The notes: generated by a model from the letters alone, not told the origin. A DNA stretch of 7,801 nt from an uncultured Taibaiella sp. (GCA_946886975.1 CAMPJV010000111.1:1-7801); one strand, 5' to 3'. Positions 1-6,787 are shown, numbered from the stretch's first letter. Numbers and translations: made by a program.

Positions 1-61
1 AATTAGAAATGCCTCTTCGTCATCCTTTCCAGGATAGACAGAGTTTGCTAGTAAAAATGTT

Positions 62-90
62 CCCCCGCTGTCAGCGGGGGACTTTTTTTT
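62..90 (+). terminator. Intrinsic terminator of a gene upstream of the window
   Basis: An 8-bp perfect G/C-rich stem (CCCCCGCT at 62-69, AGCGGGGG at 73-80) with a 3-nt GTC loop is followed by AC and eight consecutive T (83-90). This is a textbook Rho-independent terminator on the + strand. No coding region for it is visible in bases 1-61. A stop codon in each of two + frames (4-6 and 35-37) could be the end of an upstream gene, but too little is present to choose. A run of five A (53-57) upstream of the stem gives a weaker U-tract on the other strand, so some bidirectional action is possible. Confidence 0.88.
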
Positions 91-151
91 ATTCTTTTCT
101 GATAGAAAGATCATGATTGATTTCGATACGTATGTACCAATGAAAATCTTT

Positions 152-165
152 TCTACTTTAGTAGA
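152..165. promoter_or_regulatory. Short perfect inverted repeat just upstream of the first TMTC-like gene
   Basis: TCTAC (152-156) and GTAGA (161-165) form a perfect 5-bp inverted repeat around a TTTA loop, ending 15 nt before the GTG start at 181. It could be a small leader hairpin or half of a binding site. At 154-161 it overlaps a one-mismatch version of the Bacteroidota -7 element TAnnTTTG (TACTTTAG), but no TTG/TTTG is seen at the expected distance upstream, so a promoter call is not supported. A repeat this short can arise by chance. Confidence 0.25.
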
Positions 166-180
166 CCAATCCTTTTAGAC

Positions 181-2160
181 GTGAGTAAAGCAGGAACGAA
201 AAAGCTAAAAGCTGCCAGGCAGCAGCCCTCCTTACCGGCAAAATCACAGCAGCCTCTTTCAAGGCCGGGGGCTTTGGCAGCGCCGGCTAAAAAGTCAACA
301 GATAGACTGTGGCTCTCGGGTATCCTTGTGCTTACCTTCCTGGCATTTTCACCTTCGTTATTCAATGAATTCGTAAACTGGGATGATTACGCTTACATCG
401 TTGATAATCCCATTATTCGGAGCTTAAGTGCAGAGAACATTCAATTCATCTTCAACACGAACACATTTGTAGTTGGAAATTACCATCCCCTCACAGTGTT
501 GTCGTATGCCCTAGAATATAGCCTCTTCAAACTTGACCCCCTCTATTACCACCTTGACAACATTATTCTGCATTTATTGAACACGGTAATTGTGTTTTTT
601 CTGACCAAGAGACTTACCGCAAATCAGCGTGTGGCTATCATCATGACTATGTTTTTTGCAATTCACCCTATGCGGGTGGAGTCAGTCACCTGGGCTGCGG
701 AAAGAAAGGATGTATTATATACCTTCTTCTTTCTTCTATCTACCTGGTATTATCTATCCTACGTCAAGAGTGACGGTGCCTTTAAGCCCTACGCCATATC
801 CATAATTCTGTTTCTGTGTTCAATTCTTTCTAAGGGGCAGGCAGTGGTATTGCCACTCACTTTGCTATTGATCGATTATTATTTGGGTAGAAGGGTCGAT
901 CGAAAGCTTATAGTTGAGAAAATTCCTTATTTGACTCTTTCCCTTATTTTTGGTCTGCTTGCAACCCAGGCACAGCATACTTCTTTGACTGAACAAAGGC
1001 TCACCTCCTATTCGTGGGGCGAGCGTTTTCTGTTTGCGTGTTACGGCATCATCCAATACCTGAAGCAATTGCTGGCGCCAATAAAGCTCTCCAACTTTTA
1101 CACTTACCCGGTCAAATCTGACGGTACTTTCCCAATCATCGTATACCTCTCTCCTTTAATAGTTATGGGCCTATTGTTTTTGGTATTTAGGTTCAGGAAG
1201 AACAGATCACTTGTCTTTGGTTCATTATATTTTTTATCAACCATATTCATCGTATTGCAACTGTTGCCCGTCGGCGACGCAATTACAGCCGATAGGTACA
1301 CATATATTCCATACATCGGATTGTTCTTCGTTGCTTCACAATCTTTGAACACCCTTCTTGAACATAAAGCCAGAAGAAAAATGATATTGTATGGATTGGG
1401 CGGGTACCTGTTGGTTTTGACGTTTCTAACTTATGAGAGGACGAAAGACTGGCGGAATAGCGAGGTGCTCTGGACTGACGTAATAGAAAAGTACCCGGAA
1501 ACAGCTATAGCCTATAATAACAGGGGAGCAGTAAGGGATGAGGCAAAAAGGGCAGACGAGGCCATGGTCGATTTTCAGCTTGCCATTAGGTACAAGCCCG
1601 ATTACTTCGAGGCCTATAACAACCTTGCAGGTGCATATGGGCAGAAGGGGATGCAGAAAGAAGAAATGGCAACCTATGACAAGACAATTGCGATTCAGCC
1701 TGGATATACGACCGCTTATTTTAATCGGGGATTGTCATATGTTAAGTATGGACAAAATGAACTCGCCCTTAGAGATTACGATGTCGTTAGAAAGGCAGAG
1801 CCTCAAAATCCCAAAGTGTACTATTCTATTGGGATAGCGTATAAGAATCTTGGCAGAGCTGATCTCGCTATTGAAAACTATTCAAAAGCGATCCGGATTG
1901 ACCCATACTATATTGATGCATACAACAATCGGGCAAACATCTACTTTAATGCACAAAAGTACGACGATGCAATAAGGGACTATAACCGGGCTCTTCAAGT
2001 GCAGCCAGATGCAGCTAACACCTTGCTCAACAGATCGGCCGCATTTTACGGGAAAGGGGACTTTAAAGCTGCTTTACAGGACGCATTAAAGGCTCAATCC
2101 GCCGGCGCCCAGGTTGATCAGGCTTACATCGATGTACTTAAGTCGAATATTCCCGGATAG
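181..2160 (+). CDS. TMTC/DUF1736-like polytopic membrane protein with six C-terminal TPRs (putative GT-C glycosyltransferase)
   Basis: The 659-residue protein has three parts. A basic, Ala/Gln/Pro-rich cytoplasmic tail (residues 1-42) is followed by a multi-spanning membrane core (about 43-418; first segment about 43-63). Six tandem 34-residue TPR units then run in unbroken register (442-645, DNA 1504-2115), with a 14-residue tail. The core carries W67-D68-D69 in the first outer loop, where GT-C enzymes keep their catalytic acid. It also has H162-P163 followed by RVES and E174-R175-K176-D177, an SKGQ motif (218-221), and A370-D371-R372-Y373-T374-Y375-I376-P377 before the last spans. These are hallmarks of bacterial relatives of eukaryotic TMTC O-mannosyltransferases; transferase activity and any lipid-linked sugar donor are inferred. 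Start: GTG at 181. The frame is open back to 121 without an in-frame ATG, and the paralogue at 2752-4746 begins with a comparable MSK basic tail. No Shine-Dalgarno is seen, which is usual in this phylum. The gene stands alone on its strand. Confidence 0.82.
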   Translation: MSKAGTKKLKAARQQPSLPAKSQQPLSRPGALAAPAKKSTDRLWLSGILVLTFLAFSPSLFNEFVNWDDYAYIVDNPIIRSLSAENIQFIFNTNTFVVGNYHPLTVLSYALEYSLFKLDPLYYHLDNIILHLLNTVIVFFLTKRLTANQRVAIIMTMFFAIHPMRVESVTWAAERKDVLYTFFFLLSTWYYLSYVKSDGAFKPYAISIILFLCSILSKGQAVVLPLTLLLIDYYLGRRVDRKLIVEKIPYLTLSLIFGLLATQAQHTSLTEQRLTSYSWGERFLFACYGIIQYLKQLLAPIKLSNFYTYPVKSDGTFPIIVYLSPLIVMGLLFLVFRFRKNRSLVFGSLYFLSTIFIVLQLLPVGDAITADRYTYIPYIGLFFVASQSLNTLLEHKARRKMILYGLGGYLLVLTFLTYERTKDWRNSEVLWTDVIEKYPETAIAYNNRGAVRDEAKRADEAMVDFQLAIRYKPDYFEAYNNLAGAYGQKGMQKEEMATYDKTIAIQPGYTTAYFNRGLSYVKYGQNELALRDYDVVRKAEPQNPKVYYSIGIAYKNLGRADLAIENYSKAIRIDPYYIDAYNNRANIYFNAQKYDDAIRDYNRALQVQPDAANTLLNRSAAFYGKGDFKAALQDALKAQSAGAQVDQAYIDVLKSNIPG

Positions 2161-2751
2161 TTTTGCAGACTCTGGCGGCAAAACCTTGGCTAAATTGTGT
2201 CCTCGTGCACATACCCGGCCTCTCCCTGACGTCATATAGTCTTTAAGGTAATTGTTAATGGCTTGTGATAGGCCTTATTCATTTGGATAATTTAAAGTTT
2301 ATGTGCATATTTACAGTCCTAATTCATCACCTATGATATCTTTCTTTACTCCTGTTTACGGTAACCTGCTAATGACGCAGTTTCAGAATATGGCGGAAAC
2401 AATCACCGCCGAATACATAGAAGATCTTTACAGAGAAATCAATGATAATGGAACCACTCCATCCTTTGATTATCTTATGCAAAAGGTGAAGGAGCTCAAT
2501 GATGATCTGAACAGACGTGCCGTATGGATAAGAGAGGATTATAAGGAAGAGCGCCTTAAGAGATCTACTCGCTTAACTAAAGCTTGTAAGAAAATAATTA
2601 GTAAGTCAGTAAATGACTTCGCATGTGCCGCAAAACTAGTCTTGAATACATCTTCTCGCAGAGAAACAGTTTCTGGCCCGCACACTGTTAGATCCAGCTT
2701 CTAATCTTTTCCAGAACATTATGGAGTGGCGGGTTTGACGTGCGTTTGAAC
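2161..2751. other. Intergenic gap between convergent genes, mostly empty
   Basis: Apart from the small ORF at about 2333-2704 and the weak hairpin at its end, these 591 bases show nothing recognisable. The first gene's stop is followed by a TTTTGC (2161-2166) / GCAAAA (2178-2183) inverted repeat with an 11-nt loop, but no T-tract follows it, so I do not call it a terminator. I found no tRNA, no insertion-sequence ends and no phage attachment-like direct repeats. Confidence 0.5.
2333..2704 (+). CDS. Small hypothetical protein, unrecognised
   Basis: This is an open frame of up to 123 residues from the ATG at 2333. It could instead start at a GTG at 2303 or at in-frame ATGs at 2372 or 2390; none has a convincing ribosome binding site. 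I do not recognise a family. The middle (from AETITAEY to about KLVL) is rich in Asp, Glu, Lys, Arg and Leu and looks strongly helical, possibly coiled-coil, with a net basic second half. There is no signal peptide, membrane span or cysteine cluster. The last 17 or so residues (Ser/Arg-rich) look less protein-like. An 11-codon ORF (2301-2336) ends in a TGA that overlaps the ATG at 2333 as ATGA, which would permit translational coupling. The ORF sits alone in the gap between two convergent membrane-protein genes, so the context gives no function. It may be a real lineage-specific gene, a gene remnant or a chance ORF. Confidence 0.42.
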   Translation: MISFFTPVYGNLLMTQFQNMAETITAEYIEDLYREINDNGTTPSFDYLMQKVKELNDDLNRRAVWIREDYKEERLKRSTRLTKACKKIISKSVNDFACAAKLVLNTSSRRETVSGPHTVRSSF

Positions 2752-2763
2752 CTACCGCCTTTT
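2728..2763 (+). terminator. Weak terminator-like hairpin after the small ORF
   Basis: GGCG-GGTT (2728-2735) can pair with AACC (2749-2752) and CGCC (2756-2759), giving 8 bp with a 3-nt bulge (2753-2755) and a 13-nt loop. TTTT (2760-2763) and a T-rich stretch follow. On the + strand this could end transcription of the small ORF, and perhaps of the TMTC-like gene before it. It overlaps the last codons of the opposing gene (stop at 2752-2754). The bulge, long loop and short T-run make it weak, and there is no T-run for the - strand. Confidence 0.3.
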
Positions 2764-4746
2764 ATCCTGATTCATTACCCTGGCAGCCTCCATTCTGTTT
2801 TTATAATAGTCCGCAATTTGAAAGTTCCCTTTTGCTCGCCAGGTGATTTCTAAAAACTTTAAGGAGGTAGTATTTATTGAGTCTTTAGTCAGTGCCTTTT
2901 CAAACCAGTATATCGCACTGTCTGGTCTCGAGGTTGCGCCATATACGCACCCAATATTGTTTATGTAATCCGCGTTCGAAGTGTCAATTTTCCATGCTTT
3001 CATAAAGAACGGAAGCGACTCTGGAAACTGATTATTTGTATAGTAAAGTGTTCCGATGTTATTTATATATGTAGCATTTGTCGGTTCTGACTCGTAGGCA
3101 AGCTGAAAGTACTTTCGCGCGCTGTCCCTCTCGCCAAGCGTGTTGTAAGCTTTTGCAAGCTGATTATATCCTTCAGGGGTTAGTATATGGATAATATTTA
3201 AAGCCTTGTTCAAATAATCTATGCTGCTCCTGTTTTCCTTTAAGGACGAATCGGTGATCTGTTGCTCATTGTAACCGAGTGCGGTGAGCTGGTCAGTCAA
3301 TACTTCCCTTCTTTCAGTGGTAGATAAATGCATGCCCATATATGAGAGTAGGTGAACAGAGTTGGGGTAATACTTAATGTCTCGGGAATATAGATCATAA
3401 TCGGTTTTCCAATCTTCGGCTCGACTATAAGCTTTAATGGAGAACAGCAGACATCCTGCTGCCACTACAGACCAGAGAACAGGTGCTTTAGAAAATGACA
3501 GGTTAGGAGAAGACGACTCGCTGCGCCTGCTGAAAAACTGATAAAGTAACATACTGATCGACACGCATAGCCCTAAGGAGGGAAGGAACATCAAACGTTC
3601 TCCGAAGGAGGTCCCGATGAGAAAGAAGATATTCGAAGCAATTGAGATGCCGGTGAAGAACCATAGAATGCCAAAGCTTATAGGATTCTTTAATCTGAAG
3701 TTTAGGAGTCCATAGACGAACATACCGGCAAGCACCAGGAATGACACAATGAACCTGGGATCACCCATACCTATGGGCTGGATCGATGAGTACGAATAGT
3801 CACATGAGAGTGGGTATGGCACGAAGAACTTCAGAACATACAACCCTAGGAGATAAACTGCGGTTGCAAATCGCTCGGCTGGTCCGGAACAGAGGACAAG
3901 TAAGTTATCGAACCCATTCAGTTCAGTTTGCTTAAGATCATGTAGTATAGCCCAGCGGCAATAGATGAAGAACAAGGCGCAGGCAAGAAACCCTCCTGAG
4001 ATCAACATATTCTTCTTAAGTGAGAAGCCACTGAAGAAATACATGGATAATGGAAACAGACCTACGCCGACAACTGCAGATTCTTTTGAGAACAGCGAGA
4101 CCAGAAAGCTCACATAGGCAAGAGCTAGCCAAAATGGTTTTGGATGCTTTGCGTAAAGCTGAAGGCATCTGAGAGATACAATAATTGTCAGTAGGCCGAC
4201 AATTTCATCAAGACTCTTCACATTTGCCACCACCTCGGCGTGCAAGGGATGCACAACAAACAGCAGGGTTGCAATGCATGGAACTACCCAATGTCGCTTA
4301 AACGCATCATAGAGCACAATGAACACCATTAAGCAAAGAAGCGCATAGAACAAAACATTCATTACATGGAATGCGTGGGGATCTCCATCAAATGCAGACC
4401 ATTCAAGGTTAAATATCAGCTTTGTTGCTGGTCTGTATAGTGAGTTTTCCTCGGCACCATCCGACCCTTTGCGTAGCGGGGTTGTGAAAATCAATTTGGT
4501 ATTTTCCCAGCTAACCGGGGCTTTGGTAATGTTGTTTGTCTTGATGATGCCATGGTCATCAAGGACGAAGCGGTGTCCGAAGCTACCGCTGTAAAGGAGA
4601 AATGCTATAGTGAATACAAGCAGCGACAACAGAAGCGGCTTCGGTGCCTTACGTTCCTCCGAAATCTTTGCCACAGGCGGCGCAGGCTTTGGAGCGGACT
4701 TTTGCTTAGGTTTATTAACTACAGCTTGAGCTTTATTTTTCGACAT
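2752..4746 (-). CDS. Second TMTC/DUF1736-like membrane protein with C-terminal TPRs (putative GT-C glycosyltransferase)
   Basis: The 664-residue protein has the same plan as the gene at 181-2160. A Lys/Pro/Ala-rich cytoplasmic tail (1-37) leads into a polytopic core (about 38-440) and a C-terminal TPR region (about 525-656). Two full 34-residue repeats with YINNIG cores lie at 558-591 and 592-625, flanked by more degenerate ones. D63-D64 sits in the first outer loop. H166-P167-L168-H169-A170-E171 is followed by ANVKSLDE (174-181), an SKES motif (220-223), and G383-E384-R385 with LPSLG (388-392) before the last spans. This matches the HP.H.E / ER..Y.PS.G version of the family signature, the one I associate with eukaryotic TMTC proteins, rather than the HP.RVES / ADRYTY version of the first gene. 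Start: ATG at 4746, 4 nt after AGGAG; an upstream ATG at 4809 would add 21 atypical residues directly after the rho terminator's T-tract. The gene is separated from rho by that terminator, so it probably has its own promoter. Confidence 0.8.
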   Translation of the reverse strand: MSKNKAQAVVNKPKQKSAPKPAPPVAKISEERKAPKPLLLSLLVFTIAFLLYSGSFGHRFVLDDHGIIKTNNITKAPVSWENTKLIFTTPLRKGSDGAEENSLYRPATKLIFNLEWSAFDGDPHAFHVMNVLFYALLCLMVFIVLYDAFKRHWVVPCIATLLFVVHPLHAEVVANVKSLDEIVGLLTIIVSLRCLQLYAKHPKPFWLALAYVSFLVSLFSKESAVVGVGLFPLSMYFFSGFSLKKNMLISGGFLACALFFIYCRWAILHDLKQTELNGFDNLLVLCSGPAERFATAVYLLGLYVLKFFVPYPLSCDYSYSSIQPIGMGDPRFIVSFLVLAGMFVYGLLNFRLKNPISFGILWFFTGISIASNIFFLIGTSFGERLMFLPSLGLCVSISMLLYQFFSRRSESSSPNLSFSKAPVLWSVVAAGCLLFSIKAYSRAEDWKTDYDLYSRDIKYYPNSVHLLSYMGMHLSTTERREVLTDQLTALGYNEQQITDSSLKENRSSIDYLNKALNIIHILTPEGYNQLAKAYNTLGERDSARKYFQLAYESEPTNATYINNIGTLYYTNNQFPESLPFFMKAWKIDTSNADYINNIGCVYGATSRPDSAIYWFEKALTKDSINTTSLKFLEITWRAKGNFQIADYYKNRMEAARVMNQDKRR

Positions 4747-4750
4747 AGTT

Positions 4751-4755
4751 CTCCT
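4751..4755 (-). promoter_or_regulatory. Ribosome binding site that fixes the start of the second TMTC-like gene
   Basis: Read on the - strand this is AGGAG, 4 nt before the ATG at 4744-4746. It is the only strong Shine-Dalgarno match among the genes here, and it decides for the MSKNKA start over the ATG 63 nt upstream. Strong Shine-Dalgarno sequences are uncommon in Bacteroidota. Confidence 0.65.
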
Positions 4756-4764
4756 GTAAATACA

Positions 4765-4790
4765 TTCACAAGATATAATTATCCTGTGAA
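4765..4790. promoter_or_regulatory. 26-bp near-palindrome upstream of the second TMTC-like gene: candidate operator or leader hairpin
   Basis: Arms TTCACA-A-GATA (4765-4775) and TATC-C-TGTGAA (4780-4790) surround a 4-nt TAAT centre; 10 of 11 arm positions are symmetric. It lies between the rho terminator and the AGGAG site, the only place where this gene's promoter can be if the rho terminator is efficient. It could bind a dimeric regulator, or form an RNA hairpin ending 9 nt before the ribosome binding site. The arm order (TTCACA outward, TGTGAA inward) is the reverse of the CRP/FNR-type TGTGA-n6-TCACA site, so I do not assign it to that family. No convincing TTTG / TAnnTTTG promoter pair is seen here; the nearest -7-like match overlaps the palindrome and is poor. 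Confidence 0.4.
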
Positions 4791-4810
4791 ATACTGGTCC
4801 TGTATGCATT

Positions 4811-4847
4811 AAATAAAAAAGCCTTAAGTCTTGTTCCTTAAGGCTTT
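4811..4847 (-). terminator. Intrinsic terminator of rho
   Basis: On the - strand, AAAGCCTTAAG and CTTAAGGCTTT form a perfect 11-bp stem (4837-4847 with 4818-4828) around an 8-nt loop. The T-rich run TTTTTT-A-TTT follows (4811-4820 read on the - strand, its start overlapping the stem's end). It lies 22 bases beyond the rho stop codon, so rho ends with a Rho-independent terminator. It also separates the rho transcript from the TMTC-like gene downstream. Confidence 0.92.
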
Positions 4848-4868
4848 CTGATGCTTGTCTTGCTTCTA

Positions 4869-6602
4869 TTATTTGTTCATGACCGCAAGAAACTCTTCGT
4901 TGCTCTTCGTGCCTCTCATCTGGCCAAGGAGGAATTGCATTGCTTCGTCTGTGTTCATGTCCGAGGTATGATTACGTAGTATCCACATCTTATTGAGTGT
5001 ATCCTTATCCAGTAGTAGATCATCACGGCGGGTAGAAGAAGATGTAATGTCGATTGCAGGGAACACGCGCTTATTAGCCAGGCGACGGTCAAGCTGAAGC
5101 TCCATGTTACCCGTTCCCTTGAACTCTTCAAAAATCACCTCATCCATCTTGGAACCTGTGTCTATAAGTGCAGTGGCAAGTATTGTCAGTGAGCCGCCAT
5201 TCTCAATCTTACGGGCTGCTCCAAAGAATTGCTTCGGCTTCTGCATTGCGTTTGCCTCAACACCGCCGCTCAACACTTTACCTGATGCAGGTGCAACTGT
5301 GTTGTGGGCACGGGCAAGACGGGTGATAGAGTCAAGCAATATCACTACATCGTGGCCTACCTCCACCAGGCGCTTTGCCTTCTGCAGTGCGATAGTTGAG
5401 ACCTTTACGTGCTTATCTGCCGGCTCATCGAATGTGGAGGCAATAACTTCCGCCCTCACGCTCCTTTGCATATCAGTAACTTCCTCGGGACGCTCGTCCA
5501 CCAAAACTATCATAAGATAGCACTCAGGATGGTTCGCCGCAATGGCATTGGCAACTTCCTTAAGCAGCATTGTTTTACCCGTCTTTGGCTGGGCAACTAT
5601 CAATCCCCGTTGTCCTTTGCCTATTGGCGTGAACAGGTCGATGATTCTCGCGCTTATGCTCGCTCCTGCCTTAGCCAGGTTCAGCTTTTCAAATGGGAAT
5701 AGGGGAGTCAGGTAGTCAAAAGGAACCCGGTCCCGTATCTCGTCAGGAAGGCGTCCATTAATCGTCTCTACCTTCAGTAACGCAAAGTATTTTTCTCCTT
5801 CTTTGGGAGGGCGAACGCTACCTTTCACGGTATCTCCTGTTTTCAGACCAAATAGCTTGATCTGGGATGGTGATACGTATATATCGTCAGGCGAGCTTAA
5901 GTAGTTGTAATCGCTGCTACGAAGAAATCCGTAGCCGTCAGGCATCATTTCCAACACTCCTTCACTTACTACTACCCCATCAAATTCTATATTGAATCCG
6001 CCATAGCTATTCTCCTTCCGGGGGCGGTTCTGGTTCTGCTGGTTTTGCTGGGCCGGCTTTTCTGTAGGAATTGCTTCCTGTGGTTGCTGCACCTCGTTCT
6101 CTTCTGTCGACGGCATCGTGATGCCTGACTCTTCCTTTGGTTCAACTTCTGCCGTCACCTCTACACTCTTCTTTGCCGGGGTTTCGTCGATGTTATTCAT
6201 GAGCTCAGACCATCCCGCCGGAACTGCCACTTCTTCTTTCCCCTTAGCTGGCTCCTCATTGCGAAACTCTACCCTTGGCTTTCTTGCTCTTTGCTTCTTC
6301 ACATCGGCCTGTTCAGTTGCCGCCTCTTCCGGAGCTGCAGTCTTCGTTGCTTCCTGTTTGGCAGCTTTAGATGTACGTGCCACAGGTGTAGCCTCGTCAG
6401 CATCCTTGACTTTACGCGTGCGACGCTTTTTTTCATCTCCAGCTGGGTTACCGCCACTGTTGTCGAGCGCTTGTTGGTCAAGTATTTTATAAATTAGGGA
6501 TTGTTTGTCCATAGTACGGGAATTGTTGATCTTGAGATTTTCAGCCACGTCTATCAGCTCGGGAACGAGCATATCGTTTAGTTGCAAAATATCGTAAGGC
6601 AT
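4869..6602 (-). CDS. rho: Transcription termination factor Rho with long disordered N-terminal insertion
   Basis: This is the hexameric RNA-dependent ATPase/helicase that loads on C-rich nascent RNA and releases RNA polymerase; it is cytoplasmic. It has 577 residues against 419 in E. coli. Domains: a Rho N-terminal helical domain (about 1-45); a low-complexity insertion rich in Lys, Glu, Ala and Gln (about 46-200); a cold-shock-like RNA-binding domain (about 212-280) with the RNP1-like YGFLRS (224-229); then the RecA-type motor. Visible motor motifs are Walker A with AQPKTGKT (337-344), [10 protein letters not shown] (369-378), Walker B ending in [12 protein letters not shown] (421-432), the Q-loop region SGGVEANAM (445-453) and the R-loop [10 protein letters not shown] (493-502). 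All catalytic positions look intact, and the C-terminus aligns through MWILR (539-543) to the end. The ATG at 6600-6602 fits the usual start just before the N-terminal domain. The gene has a candidate promoter of its own at 6751-6783, a C-rich leader and an intrinsic terminator, which suggests a monocistronic unit. Confidence 0.98.
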   Translation of the reverse strand: MPYDILQLNDMLVPELIDVAENLKINNSRTMDKQSLIYKILDQQALDNSGGNPAGDEKKRRTRKVKDADEATPVARTSKAAKQEATKTAAPEEAATEQADVKKQRARKPRVEFRNEEPAKGKEEVAVPAGWSELMNNIDETPAKKSVEVTAEVEPKEESGITMPSTEENEVQQPQEAIPTEKPAQQNQQNQNRPRKENSYGGFNIEFDGVVVSEGVLEMMPDGYGFLRSSDYNYLSSPDDIYVSPSQIKLFGLKTGDTVKGSVRPPKEGEKYFALLKVETINGRLPDEIRDRVPFDYLTPLFPFEKLNLAKAGASISARIIDLFTPIGKGQRGLIVAQPKTGKTMLLKEVANAIAANHPECYLMIVLVDERPEEVTDMQRSVRAEVIASTFDEPADKHVKVSTIALQKAKRLVEVGHDVVILLDSITRLARAHNTVAPASGKVLSGGVEANAMQKPKQFFGAARKIENGGSLTILATALIDTGSKMDEVIFEEFKGTGNMELQLDRRLANKRVFPAIDITSSSTRRDDLLLDKDTLNKMWILRNHTSDMNTDEAMQFLLGQMRGTKSNEEFLAVMNK

Positions 6603-6744
6603 GCTAGGCTATTTTCAAAAAGAATTCTATAGTTATTATTTGATTTGCGCTTCTTGGGAACGATGGTACCTATCAGTTAGAAGAAATGGGAAAAAGTTTT
6701 CGGAAATTGAAAGGATGGAACAAGCAGCGTTTCAGCGGGGGTTC
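6603..6744 (-). promoter_or_regulatory. C-rich, G-poor rho leader: candidate Rho-loading (rut-like) autoregulatory region
   Basis: If the promoter at 6751-6783 is used, rho mRNA starts near 6744-6745 and has a leader of about 140 nt. Counted on the - strand, bases 6651-6750 contain 31 C and 13 G, and the central 50 bases (6671-6720) contain 14 C and only 2 G, with many UC/CC steps and little scope for structure. C-over-G bubbles of this kind are the known signature of rut sites. E. coli rho is known to be autoregulated by termination in its leader; that the same happens here is inference. No ORF of note lies in the leader on the - strand. Confidence 0.4.
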
Positions 6745-6750
6745 CTGAAG

Positions 6751-6783
6751 CAAGATTACAACTGTTTTTGTTAATAAACCAAA
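6751..6783 (-). promoter_or_regulatory. Candidate Bacteroidota-type promoter of rho
   Basis: On the - strand TTTG (6780-6783) and TAATCTTG (6751-6758) are separated by 21 nt. The primary-sigma promoter known in Bacteroides and Flavobacterium is TTTG or TTG at -33 and TAnnTTTG at -7, spaced about 17-23 nt. The -33 element matches fully and the -7 element has one mismatch (C for T). The pair lies directly after the stop codon of the epimerase-type gene, so rho would have its own start even if read-through occurs. Confidence 0.45.
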
Positions 6784-6787
6784 AAAT

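Noticed and set aside
1504..2115. Six 102-bp units in the first TMTC-like gene as a DNA tandem repeat
   Set aside because: The periodicity is at protein level (34-residue TPRs). The nucleotide units have diverged too far to count as a recent tandem repeat or a recombination hot spot.
2251..2285. Promoter-like ATTG and TTCATTTG before the small ORF
   Set aside because: The -7 element lacks the key TA (it reads TT), the -33 element is partial and the spacing is 23 nt. The match is too poor to call.
4747..4809. N-terminal extension of the second TMTC-like protein from an ATG at 4807-4809
   Set aside because: It would add 21 residues unlike the family's N-tails and start directly beside the rho terminator's T-tract. 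The ATG at 4746 has AGGAG 4 nt upstream and gives an MSK tail matching the paralogue.
5104..5520. 138-residue + strand ORF within rho, and similar + strand ORFs at 5409-5702 and 6118-6497
   Set aside because: They lie entirely antisense to the conserved rho coding sequence. They look like Ser/Ala/Leu-rich mirror-image translations without domains.
6686..6748. A 20-codon basic ORF on the + strand, antisense to the rho leader
   Set aside because: It is short enough to arise by chance. No clear + strand promoter precedes it, and its Lys/Gly-rich composition follows from the C-rich leader on the other strand.
6731..6749. TTCAG / CTGAA hairpin between the epimerase-type gene and rho as a terminator
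   Set aside because: The stem is only 5 bp with a 9-nt loop and there is no T-tract on either strand. It would lie at the predicted rho transcription start. Its CAGCGGGGG stretch also occurs in the terminator at 62-80, but this seems coincidental.
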